Source of the DNA: an uncultured Clostridia bacterium
GTDB lineage: Bacteria; Bacillota; Clostridia; Christensenellales; Borkfalkiaceae
Assembly: GCA_934271265.1 (NCBI GenBank)
Contig: CAKQRE010000003.1
Location: forward strand, 185,568-249,567
Length of the DNA: 64,000 nucleotides
Direction of reading: 5' to 3'
Position numbers and translations under genes: made by a program
The notes under the pieces: model-generated
The model's database searches: none
What the model saw: only the letters and a program-made list of their open reading frames with translations
Told to the model about the DNA's origin: nothing
Part shown: in pieces, positions 9,642 through 17,742 of the stretch
Position numbering within the stretch: position 1 is the stretch's first letter
How the letters are laid out: every line of letters starts with the position of its first letter

Positions 9642-11711
9642 ATGATAAAATTCCATTCTTGTTTCAGAAACGGCGCGATTCTTCAGCGGGGAGCCGCATT
9701 TATCGCGAAGGGCTACTCGGACGGCGAAACGGTGGTTACGCTTTGCGGAGGGAACTATAAAGAAACGGTTACGACGACGGCGAAAAACGGTACGTTCTAT
9801 GCGGAGTTTTCTCCCGTGAACGATACCGCGACGCCCTTTCTTCTTTCTGCGGAATGCTGCGGGGAAAAGTGCGTTTCCCGCGTTCGTTTCGGAGACGTGT
9901 TCTTAACCGTCGGACAGAGCAATATATCTTACTCGCTTTCCGCAACGGAAGATTACGAAAGGTGGGTCAAAATGGCAAAAAACTCGGAAACGGCGATTTT
10001 GTCCGTCGGAGAAAAGCCCTTCCTTTCGACGGAAGAGGTCACGAGATCGTATGACGAATTGTTCGATTTTCCCGTAGAAACCGTCTGGACGGAAGGGAAA
10101 GACGAGGGGATCGCCGACGTTTCCGCGATCTCCGTTCAGCTTGCCGTTTATCTTCGGCAGAGAACCGGCGTGCCGATCGGGATCGTGTGCGCGGCGATGG
10201 GCGGGCTGAGTGTGGAATCCTATCTTCGACGGGATACCGCCGAGGGAAATCCGGAGTTGCTTGAAAGGTTGAAAGCCGAAGGGAGGTACGTCCCGCGGGA
10301 GAAATGGAATCACTGCGGCATTCGCAACTTCACGCAGCTTTCCTCGGTATGGAACGAAAAAATCGCTCCGCTTGCCGGATTTCCGGTCAAAGGGATCGTA
10401 TGGTATCTCGGCGAGAGCTCGGCATGGGATTACGATGCGGCGGTCACCTTCCGCCTTGCGTTGAAAGCGGTAGTCGGGGATATGAGGGGATTATTCGGCA
10501 ACGTGCCCTTTGTCACGACGGAGATCGCGCCCGAGTATTATCCCTACGGCGACGGATTCGGGTATCTGTATATCAACGAGGCTCTTTCCGACTTTGCAAA
10601 CGAGACGGAAAACGTTTGCCATATTCCGATTTACGATATCGAACCGCGCTGGCTCAAATACGACGGCGCGGAATATTATCATCCCATTCACCCGGTAAAC
10701 AAGCAACCGGTTTCGGAAAGGATCTGTGAAGCATTGCGCGGGACGATAATAAAATATCCGTCTATAAGCCGTTTAACGCAGAAAAACGGGCGGTTGATCC
10801 TGACGGTTGATCCTGTTGAGACGCAACTTGCGAAGTTGCCGCTTAACGGTTTTACCGTGGCGGGAAAAAGGGGAAAGTATTATCCCGCGCAGGCAAGGGT
10901 GATCTCCGCTAGCGAGATCGAACTTTTCTGCGAGGACGTGCCTTTTCCCGAGCGCGCGACGTATGCGTTTTTACAATACCGGGATTTCTGCAACGCAAGG
11001 ACGATCGACGGTTTGCCCTTGCTTCCCTATCGGAGCGAACGCTGCGGGGTGACGGGAGATTATTGCTTTACTCCCGCGTTTCTGACCCGCGGCGCGGAAG
11101 AAGTATACGAAAACAATTTCGGGTACGAAATCGGTTTCTGCCGTAAGATCCCGGTATGGACGAGCGGAGCGATCTACCGTTGTCAGCCCCCCGCGATCGA
11201 GGTCCGCGGGAACGGGGATATCGTCGTTTCGGCAACGCCGGAGATCAAGGATTACAAATTCTTCGGCGTTTCTCCCGAAATATGTCTTTGCGGACACAAA
11301 AATCATCTTGCGGATTACGACTTTCTTCGTTTTACGGTAAAGGCGGATGACGCCTGCGAGTTCCGCGGCGTTATCTGTAAACTTGCGGACGGCACGATCT
11401 ATCGGTACGATCTTCTTTCCGGCAGGACGAAAAAGCCTTTCGTGACGCTCGGAGAGAAACGGATCCTTTTGCGTTGCGATCTTAGGCGCGCGGCGCGAGG
11501 GGACGGATCTCCGTTGGAAATGACGGACGAAGAGAGAAAAAACGTCGTTCAGATCGAATTTTTATTCCGTGCGGAAAAGAAAGCGAAAGTTACCCTCGGG
11601 GATCTGCGTTTTACCGATCTTGAGGGAACGGACGAAGAGCAGGCGGAGGGCTTTGGAAACGGCGAGGAAGAAAAGAGACCCGCCCGCGCGGACACCTGCC
11701 TTCCCACATAA
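9642..11711 (+). CDS. SASA/SGNH-type carbohydrate esterase-like protein
   Basis: A 689-residue protein whose LTVGQSN motif (about residue 88) is the nucleophile block of sialate O-acetylesterase-like SGNH hydrolases. Further family blocks follow: GIVCAAMGGLSVESY (about 183), GIVWYLGESSAWDYD (about 249) and a late Asp-x-x-His-like region near YYHPIHPVNKQ. The C-terminal 200 residues form a beta-rich accessory domain. No signal peptide is seen. Family role: removing acetyl or other ester groups from sugars before hydrolysis. It lies three bases after the DUF4838 gene and is followed by a terminator, so it closes the operon. Confidence 0.75.
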   Translation: MIKFHSCFRNGAILQRGAAFIAKGYSDGETVVTLCGGNYKETVTTTAKNGTFYAEFSPVNDTATPFLLSAECCGEKCVSRVRFGDVFLTVGQSNISYSLSATEDYERWVKMAKNSETAILSVGEKPFLSTEEVTRSYDELFDFPVETVWTEGKDEGIADVSAISVQLAVYLRQRTGVPIGIVCAAMGGLSVESYLRRDTAEGNPELLERLKAEGRYVPREKWNHCGIRNFTQLSSVWNEKIAPLAGFPVKGIVWYLGESSAWDYDAAVTFRLALKAVVGDMRGLFGNVPFVTTEIAPEYYPYGDGFGYLYINEALSDFANETENVCHIPIYDIEPRWLKYDGAEYYHPIHPVNKQPVSERICEALRGTIIKYPSISRLTQKNGRLILTVDPVETQLAKLPLNGFTVAGKRGKYYPAQARVISASEIELFCEDVPFPERATYAFLQYRDFCNARTIDGLPLLPYRSERCGVTGDYCFTPAFLTRGAEEVYENNFGYEIGFCRKIPVWTSGAIYRCQPPAIEVRGNGDIVVSATPEIKDYKFFGVSPEICLCGHKNHLADYDFLRFTVKADDACEFRGVICKLADGTIYRYDLLSGRTKKPFVTLGEKRILLRCDLRRAARGDGSPLEMTDEERKNVVQIEFLFRAEKKAKVTLGDLRFTDLEGTDEEQAEGFGNGEEEKRPARADTCLPT

Positions 11712-11750
11712 TCGTCCCGGCGACTTGCCGGACACGACCGGACGGCGTTG

Positions 11751-11784
11751 CGCGACCCCGAAAACACGGGGTCGCGTATTTTTT
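11751..11784 (+). terminator. Intrinsic terminator after glycan locus
   Basis: Perfect 10-bp stem CGCGACCCCG/CGGGGTCGCG, loop AAAACA, then TATTTTTTAC. It ends transcription from the DUF4838/esterase operon. Confidence 0.9.
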
Positions 11785-11908
11785 ACCATTCGGCGTAATT
11801 TTTGCCATTCGGTCGGTCCTGCGGGCATAAAAAAACGATTTTCGGCAAAACGTCGCATGGTTTACGCCGAACTTTTCCAAACTTTGCATGTCCGCGTCTT
11901 TCCGATCG

Positions 11909-11937
11909 TTGACATTTCCGTTTTTGTCTGTTATAAT
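11909..11937 (+). promoter_or_regulatory. Perfect consensus sigma-A promoter
   Basis: TTGACA (11909-11914), 17-base spacer, TATAAT (11932-11937), both hexamers exact. It lies 21 bases upstream of the 61-residue protein at 11959 and implies strong constitutive expression. Confidence 0.88.
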
Positions 11938-11958
11938 TATAAAGAAAAGGAGAAGTGT

Positions 11959-12144
11959 ATGCAATATAAAGTTTACTGTCTGTTGAACGACGAAAAATAC
12001 GCTGTGAAAAACGGCAAGGTCGTACGGGTAAAAGTCGTTGCCGACTGCATCGCCGACGCCTTGAAAAAAGCCAAGGAAATGTTCATGAAAAAGCTGGAAG
12101 AAAGCAAGTTTAAAATTTTCATGTACGAAACCGCGGCGGAATGA
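11959..12144 (+). CDS. Small hypothetical protein, 61 aa
   Basis: The frame is open from further left, but the ATG at 11959 has AAAGGAGA upstream and directly follows a perfect promoter, so this is the real start. The product is basic and Lys-rich: a short beta-like N-terminus (MQYKVYCLLND), a repeated Val-Lys stretch and a helix (ADALKKAKEMFMKKLEE). No signal peptide, membrane segment or known domain is recognised. It is flanked by its own promoter and a likely terminator, so it is monocistronic. Function unknown. Confidence 0.75.
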   Translation: MQYKVYCLLNDEKYAVKNGKVVRVKVVADCIADALKKAKEMFMKKLEESKFKIFMYETAAE

Positions 12145-12151
12145 TCGGGCG

Positions 12152-12181
12152 ATCCGGCTTTTTTGCCGGATAAAACTTTTT
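12152..12181 (+). terminator. Probable terminator after the small gene
   Basis: Stem ATCCGGC/GCCGGAT with a T6 loop, followed by AAAACTTTTT. The tail is imperfect, so it may be leaky towards the alcohol dehydrogenase gene. Confidence 0.6.
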
Positions 12182-12242
12182 CCGCCGTCGTTGCGATTCC
12201 GAAAAGGAAAACGACTTGCGTTGATTTCCACACAGGTGAAAT

Positions 12243-13388
12243 ATGAAGGAATTTGAAGTTAAAACCAAAATTTATTTCGGTGAAAACGCCCTTGCGCGTC
12301 TCGGCGATCTGAAAACGGACCGCGTGTTTCTGGTAGCCGATCCCTTTACGGTTTCGAGCGGGCTGATCGATTACGTGCTCGAACCGCTCAAGAAGAACGG
12401 CATCTCTTACAGTATTTTTTCCAAAGTCGTGGCGGATCCTCCGCTCGACGTTGTGATCGCGGGCGTGAAGGAAGCTCTTGCCTGCAAAGGGAAATACATT
12501 GTGGCTGTCGGCGGAGGATCGGCAATGGATACTTCCAAAGCCATCCGTAAGTTCGCGGGTCGGATCGACGATTCCTATCGTCCGGAACTGATCTGTATTC
12601 CGACGACCTCCGGAACGGGCAGCGAAGTTACCTCTTTCGCCGTTATTTCCGATACCGCAAACAATACGAAGATCCCTCTGATTGCGGACGATATGACCCC
12701 GGAAGAGGCGATCCTGGACGAAGTTCTCGTAAAAAGCGTTCCGAAAAGCATTACCGCGGATACGGGAATGGACGTGATCACGCACGCGATGGAAGCCTAC
12801 GTTTCTCTCAATAACAACGAGTTTTCCGGCGCGCTTGCGGAGAAAGCCGTAGAGATCTGCGGACAGTTTCTTCTTCGTTCGTATAACGATAACAACGACG
12901 CTCATGCGAGAAGAAAAGTACATATCGCGTCCTGTCTGGCAGGGCTTGCGTTCAATTCGTCTTCGCTCGGGCTTAACCACGGTATGGCGCACCAGCTCGG
13001 GGCAATGTTCCACATTCCCCACGGCAAGGCAAACGCCATTCTTCTTCCGCATATCATCGAATATAACAGCGAGATCGGCACGTTCAGCAGAAGCAAAGCG
13101 ACTTATGCGCCCTGCGTGAGAAAATATTGCAACCTTGCAAGGATCCTCGGCGTTTCCAATCTGAACGAAGTGACCACGATCCGCGCGCTTGTCAGCTATA
13201 TTCAGTTTCTTCTTCACGAGATGTCTATTCCGCTGCACGTTTCCGAGCTCAACGTGGTCGGCGAGGGCGATTATATGGCGGCGGTCGGCGAGATGGCGGA
13301 TCATGCGCTGGAAGACAGATGCACCGCGACCAACCCCCGCAGACCGACCCGTCAGGAGGTCATCGACATCTATAAGGAAATCTGGTAA
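12243..13388 (+). CDS. Iron-containing alcohol dehydrogenase (group III)
   Basis: A 381-residue cytoplasmic NAD(P)H-dependent oxidoreductase. Visible family marks are the dinucleotide-binding GGGSAMDTSKAI (about residues 88-99), PTTSGTGSE (about 120-128), the Asp of DTGMDVITHAMEAYVS, and the metal-site His residues in LNHGMAHQLG and FHIPHG. Length matches the family. Likely substrates are butanol, ethanol or lactaldehyde-type aldehydes in fermentation, but the sequence does not tell which. The stop codon shares one base with the HAD phosphatase start (TAATG), so the two genes are coupled. Confidence 0.93.
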   Translation: MKEFEVKTKIYFGENALARLGDLKTDRVFLVADPFTVSSGLIDYVLEPLKKNGISYSIFSKVVADPPLDVVIAGVKEALACKGKYIVAVGGGSAMDTSKAIRKFAGRIDDSYRPELICIPTTSGTGSEVTSFAVISDTANNTKIPLIADDMTPEEAILDEVLVKSVPKSITADTGMDVITHAMEAYVSLNNNEFSGALAEKAVEICGQFLLRSYNDNNDAHARRKVHIASCLAGLAFNSSSLGLNHGMAHQLGAMFHIPHGKANAILLPHIIEYNSEIGTFSRSKATYAPCVRKYCNLARILGVSNLNEVTTIRALVSYIQFLLHEMSIPLHVSELNVVGEGDYMAAVGEMADHALEDRCTATNPRRPTRQEVIDIYKEIW

Positions 13389-14182
13389 TGAAATCTCTTG
13401 CCGAGGCTTTGCGCGAAACGGAATATTTTCTGCTCGATATGGACGGAACCCTTTATATCGGGGACGAGCTGATCGGGAATATGCCGCAAACTCTGTCCTT
13501 TTTACGGGAGAAAGGGAAAAAGATCGTTTACCTTACGAACAACTCCTCTAAGGATGCGGAAGAATACCGCGAAAAACTAAGGCGGCTTTCCTTGTGGGGC
13601 GAGGGAGATATCGTGTATTCTTCCGGAGAAGCGACGGCGGAATATCTGCTTACGAACTTTCCGGATAAAAAAGTATACCTTGTGGGAACGGACGCATTGA
13701 AAAAGGAATTTTCCGCCCGCGGGGTTCTGCTTGTCGACGAAGATCCCGATATCTGCGTGCTTGCCTACGATACCACGCTTACTTATCGCAAACTCTGCGA
13801 TCTCACCCGGTTTCTCTTCGGTGGCGCGTATTATATCGCCACCCATCCGGACGTGAACTGTCCCGCGCCTGGAGCCTTTGTGCCGGACGTCGGTTCGTTT
13901 ATCGAGCTGATTGCCGCGTCTACGGGAAGGCGCCCCGATTTCATCGTCGGGAAGCCGTTTACGGGAATGGGCGAAAATCTCGAAAGAAAGTTTTCCGCAC
14001 CGAAAGAAAAATTCATGATGGCGGGAGACAGAATGCATACGGACATCCGTTTCGGAAACAGCTGCGGCTTTCATTCGCTTCTTGTTTTAAGCGGGGAAAC
14101 GACGAAGGAAACGATGGGAAATTATCCCGATCGTCCCGAGTTTGTTCTGAATGACTTTAACGAAGTCGTTCGTTACTTTTAA
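13388..14182 (+). CDS. HAD-superfamily phosphatase, NagD-like (IIA)
   Basis: A 264-residue cytoplasmic hydrolase. HAD motif I is LLDMDGTLYIG (nucleophile Asp near residue 17), motif II is LTNNSS, the class IIA cap follows (VLAYDTTLTYRKL and HPDVNCPAPG), motif III Lys lies in VGKPF, and motif IV is MAGDRMHTDIRFG. Family members dephosphorylate sugar phosphates, p-nitrophenyl phosphate or nucleotides. It starts on the last base of the alcohol dehydrogenase stop codon. Pairing with that enzyme may serve a sugar-phosphate or polyol route, which is inference. Confidence 0.9.
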   Translation: MKSLAEALRETEYFLLDMDGTLYIGDELIGNMPQTLSFLREKGKKIVYLTNNSSKDAEEYREKLRRLSLWGEGDIVYSSGEATAEYLLTNFPDKKVYLVGTDALKKEFSARGVLLVDEDPDICVLAYDTTLTYRKLCDLTRFLFGGAYYIATHPDVNCPAPGAFVPDVGSFIELIAASTGRRPDFIVGKPFTGMGENLERKFSAPKEKFMMAGDRMHTDIRFGNSCGFHSLLVLSGETTKETMGNYPDRPEFVLNDFNEVVRYF

Positions 14183-14289
14183 AATAAATTGATATTGCCG
14201 CAAACGTGCGGTTTGCCGGGGGAAAGCGATCTGAATTTCACCGGAAAAGATTCAGACCGGAACGCGCTGTCGTTTTTCGGCTATGGGGG

Positions 14290-14323
14290 GAATGCGAACG
14301 AAAAGTCCGCATTCTCTTTTCTT
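14290..14323 (+). terminator. Terminator after HAD phosphatase
   Basis: Stem GAATGCG/CGCATTC followed by TCTTTTCTT, about 110 bases after the stop. It separates the dehydrogenase/phosphatase pair from the kinase gene. Confidence 0.7.
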
Positions 14324-14392
14324 AGACGGGAAATCGTGTTTAAACTCGCCCGAACGGCGCTGTTTTCTTGCTTTGAGGCAACAGGAGAAACA

Positions 14393-15295
14393 ATGAAAAT
14401 CGTAACGATGGAAGAGATCAACGCCGTTTCGGCGGATGACGGAAAAATACAACGGGAAGATCTTCGCTTCGACAGGGAGATCGAACGTCTTGCCGAGGAT
14501 ATTTTACAAGAGCGTTCCGTTCGTCCGATCGTTCTTATTTCCGGACCTTCCGGTTCGGGGAAAACGACGACGGCACATAAACTGGAACGGGTTTTAGACG
14601 GGAAAGGGATTGAAACGCACGTCGTTTCGCTGGATAATTATTTCCGGACCGTCCTTCCCGAAGAGAGAAAAACAGTCGATCTCGAATCGCCGACCCGCGT
14701 GGACGGCGCGCTGTTAAGCAGGCATATCGAAGATCTGATCGAGGGCAGACCGATCGAGGTTCCCGTGTTCGATTTCGTGAATACGAAACGGTCGGACAAA
14801 ACGATCGGTTTATCGCGGGCAAAGGGAGAGATCGTCATTTTTGAAGGGATCCATTCTCTGAATCCGGACGTCGTTACGGTAAGCGATTCTTACGTGAGAA
14901 CGATTTACGCAAGCGTAAGGACGAGGGTCGGGCTTTCGGACGGAGAGTTGATCCATCCGAAGTTTATCCGACTGATGCGCCGTGCCTGCCGCGATAAACT
15001 GTTCCGCGGAAGAACGGTTGCCGAAACGCTTGCTTATTTTCAGAGTGTGGAAGAAGGGGAGAAAAACTACATTATGCCCTATAAACACCGCGCGCAATTC
15101 GAGTTGGATACCTTCATTCTTTACGAATTGCCTGCCTATGCCGCAAAGCTGTGCTCCGATATTGCGGGGCTTCCCGAGGAGACGAAACGAGCCTTTGCAA
15201 AAGAAACCGAGGCTTTATCCGCCGTGTTCGCCGAAGCGTTTCCGCGCGATATCCGCCCCTCGAACGATTCTTTGATCAAAGAATTTTTGGGTTAA
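14393..15295 (+). CDS. Uridine-kinase/phosphoribulokinase-family kinase
   Basis: A 300-residue cytoplasmic P-loop kinase. Walker A is GPSGSGKTTT (about residues 50-59), followed by SLDNYFRT, the substrate-side Asp/Asn, and VIFEGIHSLNP as the Walker-B-like strand. The frame begins further left, but ATG at 14393 follows ACAGGAGAAAC and gives a sensible N-terminus. In many Clostridia this kinase type is fused behind a TGS/threonyl-tRNA-synthetase-like domain of about 250 residues. Here only the kinase portion exists. Likely reaction: ATP-dependent phosphorylation of a nucleoside; the actual substrate is unproven. Confidence 0.85.
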   Translation: MKIVTMEEINAVSADDGKIQREDLRFDREIERLAEDILQERSVRPIVLISGPSGSGKTTTAHKLERVLDGKGIETHVVSLDNYFRTVLPEERKTVDLESPTRVDGALLSRHIEDLIEGRPIEVPVFDFVNTKRSDKTIGLSRAKGEIVIFEGIHSLNPDVVTVSDSYVRTIYASVRTRVGLSDGELIHPKFIRLMRRACRDKLFRGRTVAETLAYFQSVEEGEKNYIMPYKHRAQFELDTFILYELPAYAAKLCSDIAGLPEETKRAFAKETEALSAVFAEAFPRDIRPSNDSLIKEFLG

Positions 15296-15317
15296 GAATT
15301 TCATTTCAATCAAAATA

Positions 15318-15366
15318 AAAGAACGGCTTATTTTCGGAAAAGTCCCGATATAAGTCGTTCTTTTTG
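15318..15366 (+). terminator. Terminator after kinase gene
   Basis: Arms AAGAACGGCTTA and TAAGTCGTTCTT (G-U tolerated) around an 18-base loop, then a T-run. The A-rich left flank means it can also terminate the minus-strand gene at 15413. Confidence 0.8.
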
Positions 15367-15412
15367 CTATTTGCTCCTGCTTTAGCGCGCTGTTGTTCCC
15401 CGGCTTAAGGCG

Positions 15413-15595
15413 TCAGTCGTTCGTGAGATCGTCGTAATCTTCTTTTTTATCCGAGGAACGTTTGATCTCGGAAACTTTTTCTTTGATTTGCTGCGTTCCG
15501 TCGCGAACGAATTTTCTCGTTTTATAGGAATTTGCGGCAAGCAGCGCGCCGCCTACCATTCCGATGAAAACCCCGCATAAAAATTCTTTTTCCAT
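15413..15595 (-). CDS. Small YtxH-like membrane protein, 60 aa
   Basis: The product has one N-terminal membrane segment with glycines (LCGVFIGMVGGALLAA, residues 6-21) and a charged tail (VRDGTQQIKEKVSEIKRSSDKKEDYDD). This is the layout of YtxH-like or gas-vesicle-P-like small envelope proteins. Its start has an ideal AAAGGAGGACGAA upstream. It is convergent with the kinase gene and shares its terminator. Function unknown; related proteins are often stress-linked. Confidence 0.75.
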   Translation of the reverse strand: MEKEFLCGVFIGMVGGALLAANSYKTRKFVRDGTQQIKEKVSEIKRSSDKKEDYDDLTND

Positions 15596-15917
15596 TTCGT
15601 CCTCCTTTGCCGGGAGTGTTCCGCTCCGCCGCTACGGCATACGGCTCTTAACCGGCAGTCGGTCGGAAAACGAGAAACTGTTTTCCGCCGCATTCAGTAT
15701 GCGCGAAAAAGAAAGAATCATGCGGAATTATGGGAAAAAGAAACCTGAAAGGAAACGGCGCGTTTTTTGGGAGGAAAAAATCATGGAGACGGCAAAAAGA
15801 AGTTGCGGAAATCAGTTGAAAAAAAAAGAAGGAAATGATATAATGTAAGCGTGTATCGCTTATCGGTCGCCGAGGAGAAGATCCGATCTTCCGGGCAACC
15901 GTTGAAAGGAGAGTATT

Positions 15918-16340
15918 TTGGGTAGGATCGTTGCGTTTGATATCGGAGATAAAAGAGTCGGGGTAGCCGTTACCGATCCGTTCGGAAACATGGCTTTGCC
16001 GCTTGAAACATATTGGCGGAAAGGGTTTAAAACGGATGCGGAGAACCTGATCGAACTGGCGAAAAAACAGGATGCGGAAAGGATCGTTTGCGGGCTCCCC
16101 GTGAATTTCGACGGTTCCGAGAGCGTGCAGACGGCAAAAACAAGGGAATTTATCGAACAGCTGAAGGCATTGACGGAAATTCCGATCGAAACGCAGGACG
16201 AACGTTTTTCCACCCTGCAGTCGAGAAGGCTGTTGCTCGAAGCGGATATGCGCAGAGAAAAAAGAAAAGACGTGATCGATAAAATCGCGGCTTCCTATAT
16301 ACTGGAAGATTATCTTGCAAAGAAAAAAAGAGGAGATTGA
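15918..16340 (+). CDS. ruvX: YqgF/RuvX-family RNase-H-fold nuclease
   Basis: A 140-residue cytoplasmic protein (usual length). RNase-H-fold motifs are visible: FDIGDKRVGVAVTD with the first catalytic Asp, the IVCGLP strand, TQDERFST with the second acidic residue, and IDKIAASYILEDYL with the last Asp. Known roles of the family are Holliday-junction resolution and 16S rRNA 5' processing. The start is TTG at 15918 with AAAGGAGAG just upstream. It precedes a DUF1292 gene by six bases, the same pairing as yrrK-yrzB in Bacillus subtilis, which supports the call. Confidence 0.92.
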   Translation: MGRIVAFDIGDKRVGVAVTDPFGNMALPLETYWRKGFKTDAENLIELAKKQDAERIVCGLPVNFDGSESVQTAKTREFIEQLKALTEIPIETQDERFSTLQSRRLLLEADMRREKRKDVIDKIAASYILEDYLAKKKRGD

Positions 16341-16346
16341 CGAAAA

Positions 16347-16742
16347 ATGAGCAAAAATTATCACGAAGCGAAACCGGAAACCGAACTTGACGACGTTGTG
16401 GAACTGACCGACGATCAGGGCAACGTGCTCAACTTTTATCATATCGGCACGATCGAATATAAAGACGAATGGTACGTTTTCTTTCAGCCTGCCGAGAAAA
16501 TGAACGGGGTCGACCCGGACGAGGTCGTTATTTTCCGTATCTCGGGCGACGAAGGAAACGAAGTCCTTCTGCCGGTCGAAGACGACGACCTTCTCGAGGA
16601 GGTTTACAACGAATTTATGCGCGAACTCGACGAAGACGACGGCGAGGAAGAAGACCCTGCCGCGTGCGAGACCTGCGACGGCTGCCGGAAAGGGGCAGAG
16701 CCGAAATGTAACGGCTGCGAAGGTTGCGGATTAGGCAAATAA
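16347..16742 (+). CDS. DUF1292 protein with Cys-rich tail (YrzB-like)
   Basis: A 131-residue acidic protein. The first 90 residues are a typical DUF1292 domain (VVELTDDQGNVLNFYHIGT, then EWYVFFQPAE and VVIFRISGDE). After an Asp/Glu-rich linker the last 28 residues carry seven cysteines in CxxCxxC-type spacing, a possible metal or Fe-S site that the short B. subtilis YrzB lacks. A GAGGAG site lies upstream of ATG 16347. It is coupled to ruvX. Function of the family is unknown. Confidence 0.85.
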   Translation: MSKNYHEAKPETELDDVVELTDDQGNVLNFYHIGTIEYKDEWYVFFQPAEKMNGVDPDEVVIFRISGDEGNEVLLPVEDDDLLEEVYNEFMRELDEDDGEEEDPAACETCDGCRKGAEPKCNGCEGCGLGK

Positions 16743-16796
16743 AGCGATATATATTGTCCGACAAATTCTTCACGCTCGGAGGCGGAGATCCGGAAT

Positions 16797-17381
16797 ATGA
16801 GCAAACTGACGACGAAAAAAGCCATTGCGGCGGCGCTCAAGGAAGTGATGCTGGAAAAATCTCTTTCGAAGATCACCGTGAACGACATCGCGGAAAAGTG
16901 TTCCATCAACCGGCAGACCTTTTATTATCATTTCCAGGATATCCCCGATCTCGTGGAATGGATCTGTCTGGAAGAAGCCGACGAGGCGATCGAAAACAAC
17001 AAGAACTACGAAACCTGGCAGGAAGGGATCCTCGCCGTTTTCGAAACGCTGAAGAAAGAGAAAGTTTTCGTAAGAAATATTTACCGTTCTTCTCCGCGTG
17101 AGGTGCTTACCAATTATTTGTATAAAACGGTTTACCCGCTTTTATATGCCGTGGTGGAAGAGGAATCCGTCGGGCTTACCGTCAGACCGGAAGATAAAGA
17201 GTTCGTCACGCATTTTTATAAATATGCGTTTGTCGGTCTTCTGCTGGACTGGGTGGCGAACGATATGTCTGCCGAACCGAAAGAGATGGTAGGCGAACTT
17301 GCGGTAACGATAAAAGGAACGTTTCGCCGTGCGCTTGAGAACTGCGACCGTCGTTCCCGCGGGAATAACGGAAAAGAATAG
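16797..17381 (+). CDS. TetR/AcrR-family regulator (DhaS-like)
   Basis: A 194-residue regulator. The N-terminal helix-turn-helix (about residues 8-55) contains ITVNDIAEKCSINRQTFYYHFQD, the TetR recognition helix. The C-terminal helical domain has the FYKYAFVGLLLDWVANDM block seen in DhaS-like members. GGAGGCGGA precedes ATG 16797. It lies upstream of, and in the same direction as, the oleate hydratase gene, with a separate promoter between them. It may control fatty-acid detoxification, which is inference from position only. Confidence 0.85.
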   Translation: MSKLTTKKAIAAALKEVMLEKSLSKITVNDIAEKCSINRQTFYYHFQDIPDLVEWICLEEADEAIENNKNYETWQEGILAVFETLKKEKVFVRNIYRSSPREVLTNYLYKTVYPLLYAVVEEESVGLTVRPEDKEFVTHFYKYAFVGLLLDWVANDMSAEPKEMVGELAVTIKGTFRRALENCDRRSRGNNGKE

Positions 17382-17640
17382 TTAGTGATGGCGAATACTA
17401 AGCCTAAAAATAACAACAGATATGCGATCGCTTCCGATGGGAACCCGAATTGTTTGGGTACACGTCGGAAACGGTCGTTTTTTTATCTGACGCCGAAAGT
17501 AAGATCTTTCCCTTCGGACGAGATCGCATACCTTTGGAAACTGCGGGCAAGGAAAATACGACAAAAAGGGAAATGTGTCGTAAAGCACTCCGAAATCACG
17601 CGGGCGTCGTATTTTTCGACAGGATGAAAATTTTGCCTGT
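17382..17640. other. Non-coding stretch between TetR and oleate hydratase genes
   Basis: No convincing gene is seen in these 259 bases. Three related segments can pair with each other: ATACGAC (about 17557), GTCGTA (about 17577) and GTCGTATTTTT (about 17607). The outer pair ends in a T-run and could terminate the TetR transcript, while the inner pair would compete with it. No known riboswitch was recognised. Confidence 0.4.
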
Positions 17641-17668
17641 TGTATTTTTTATTTCGAGGTGCTATACT
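17640..17668 (+). promoter_or_regulatory. Putative promoter of the oleate hydratase gene
   Basis: TTGTAT (17640-17645), 17-base spacer, TATACT (17663-17668). The leader that follows contains two tandem hairpins (17688-17702 and 17704-17728) just ahead of the AAAGGAGGAAC ribosome site. Confidence 0.6.
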
Positions 17669-17742
17669 ATAGCCGTAAAATAAATCGGACGGAAAAACCG
17701 TCGCCCGGGCGCAAGGAAAGGCGCCGGGAAAGGAGGAACATT

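Noticed and set aside
7752..9656. 634-codon minus-strand frame opposite the DUF4838 gene
   Set aside because: Arg/His/Phe-rich translation without motifs. It mirrors the real plus-strand gene, which has a ribosome site and family blocks.
11973..13304. 443-codon minus-strand frame opposite the alcohol dehydrogenase
   Set aside because: No recognisable domain and directly antisense to a well-supported enzyme gene.
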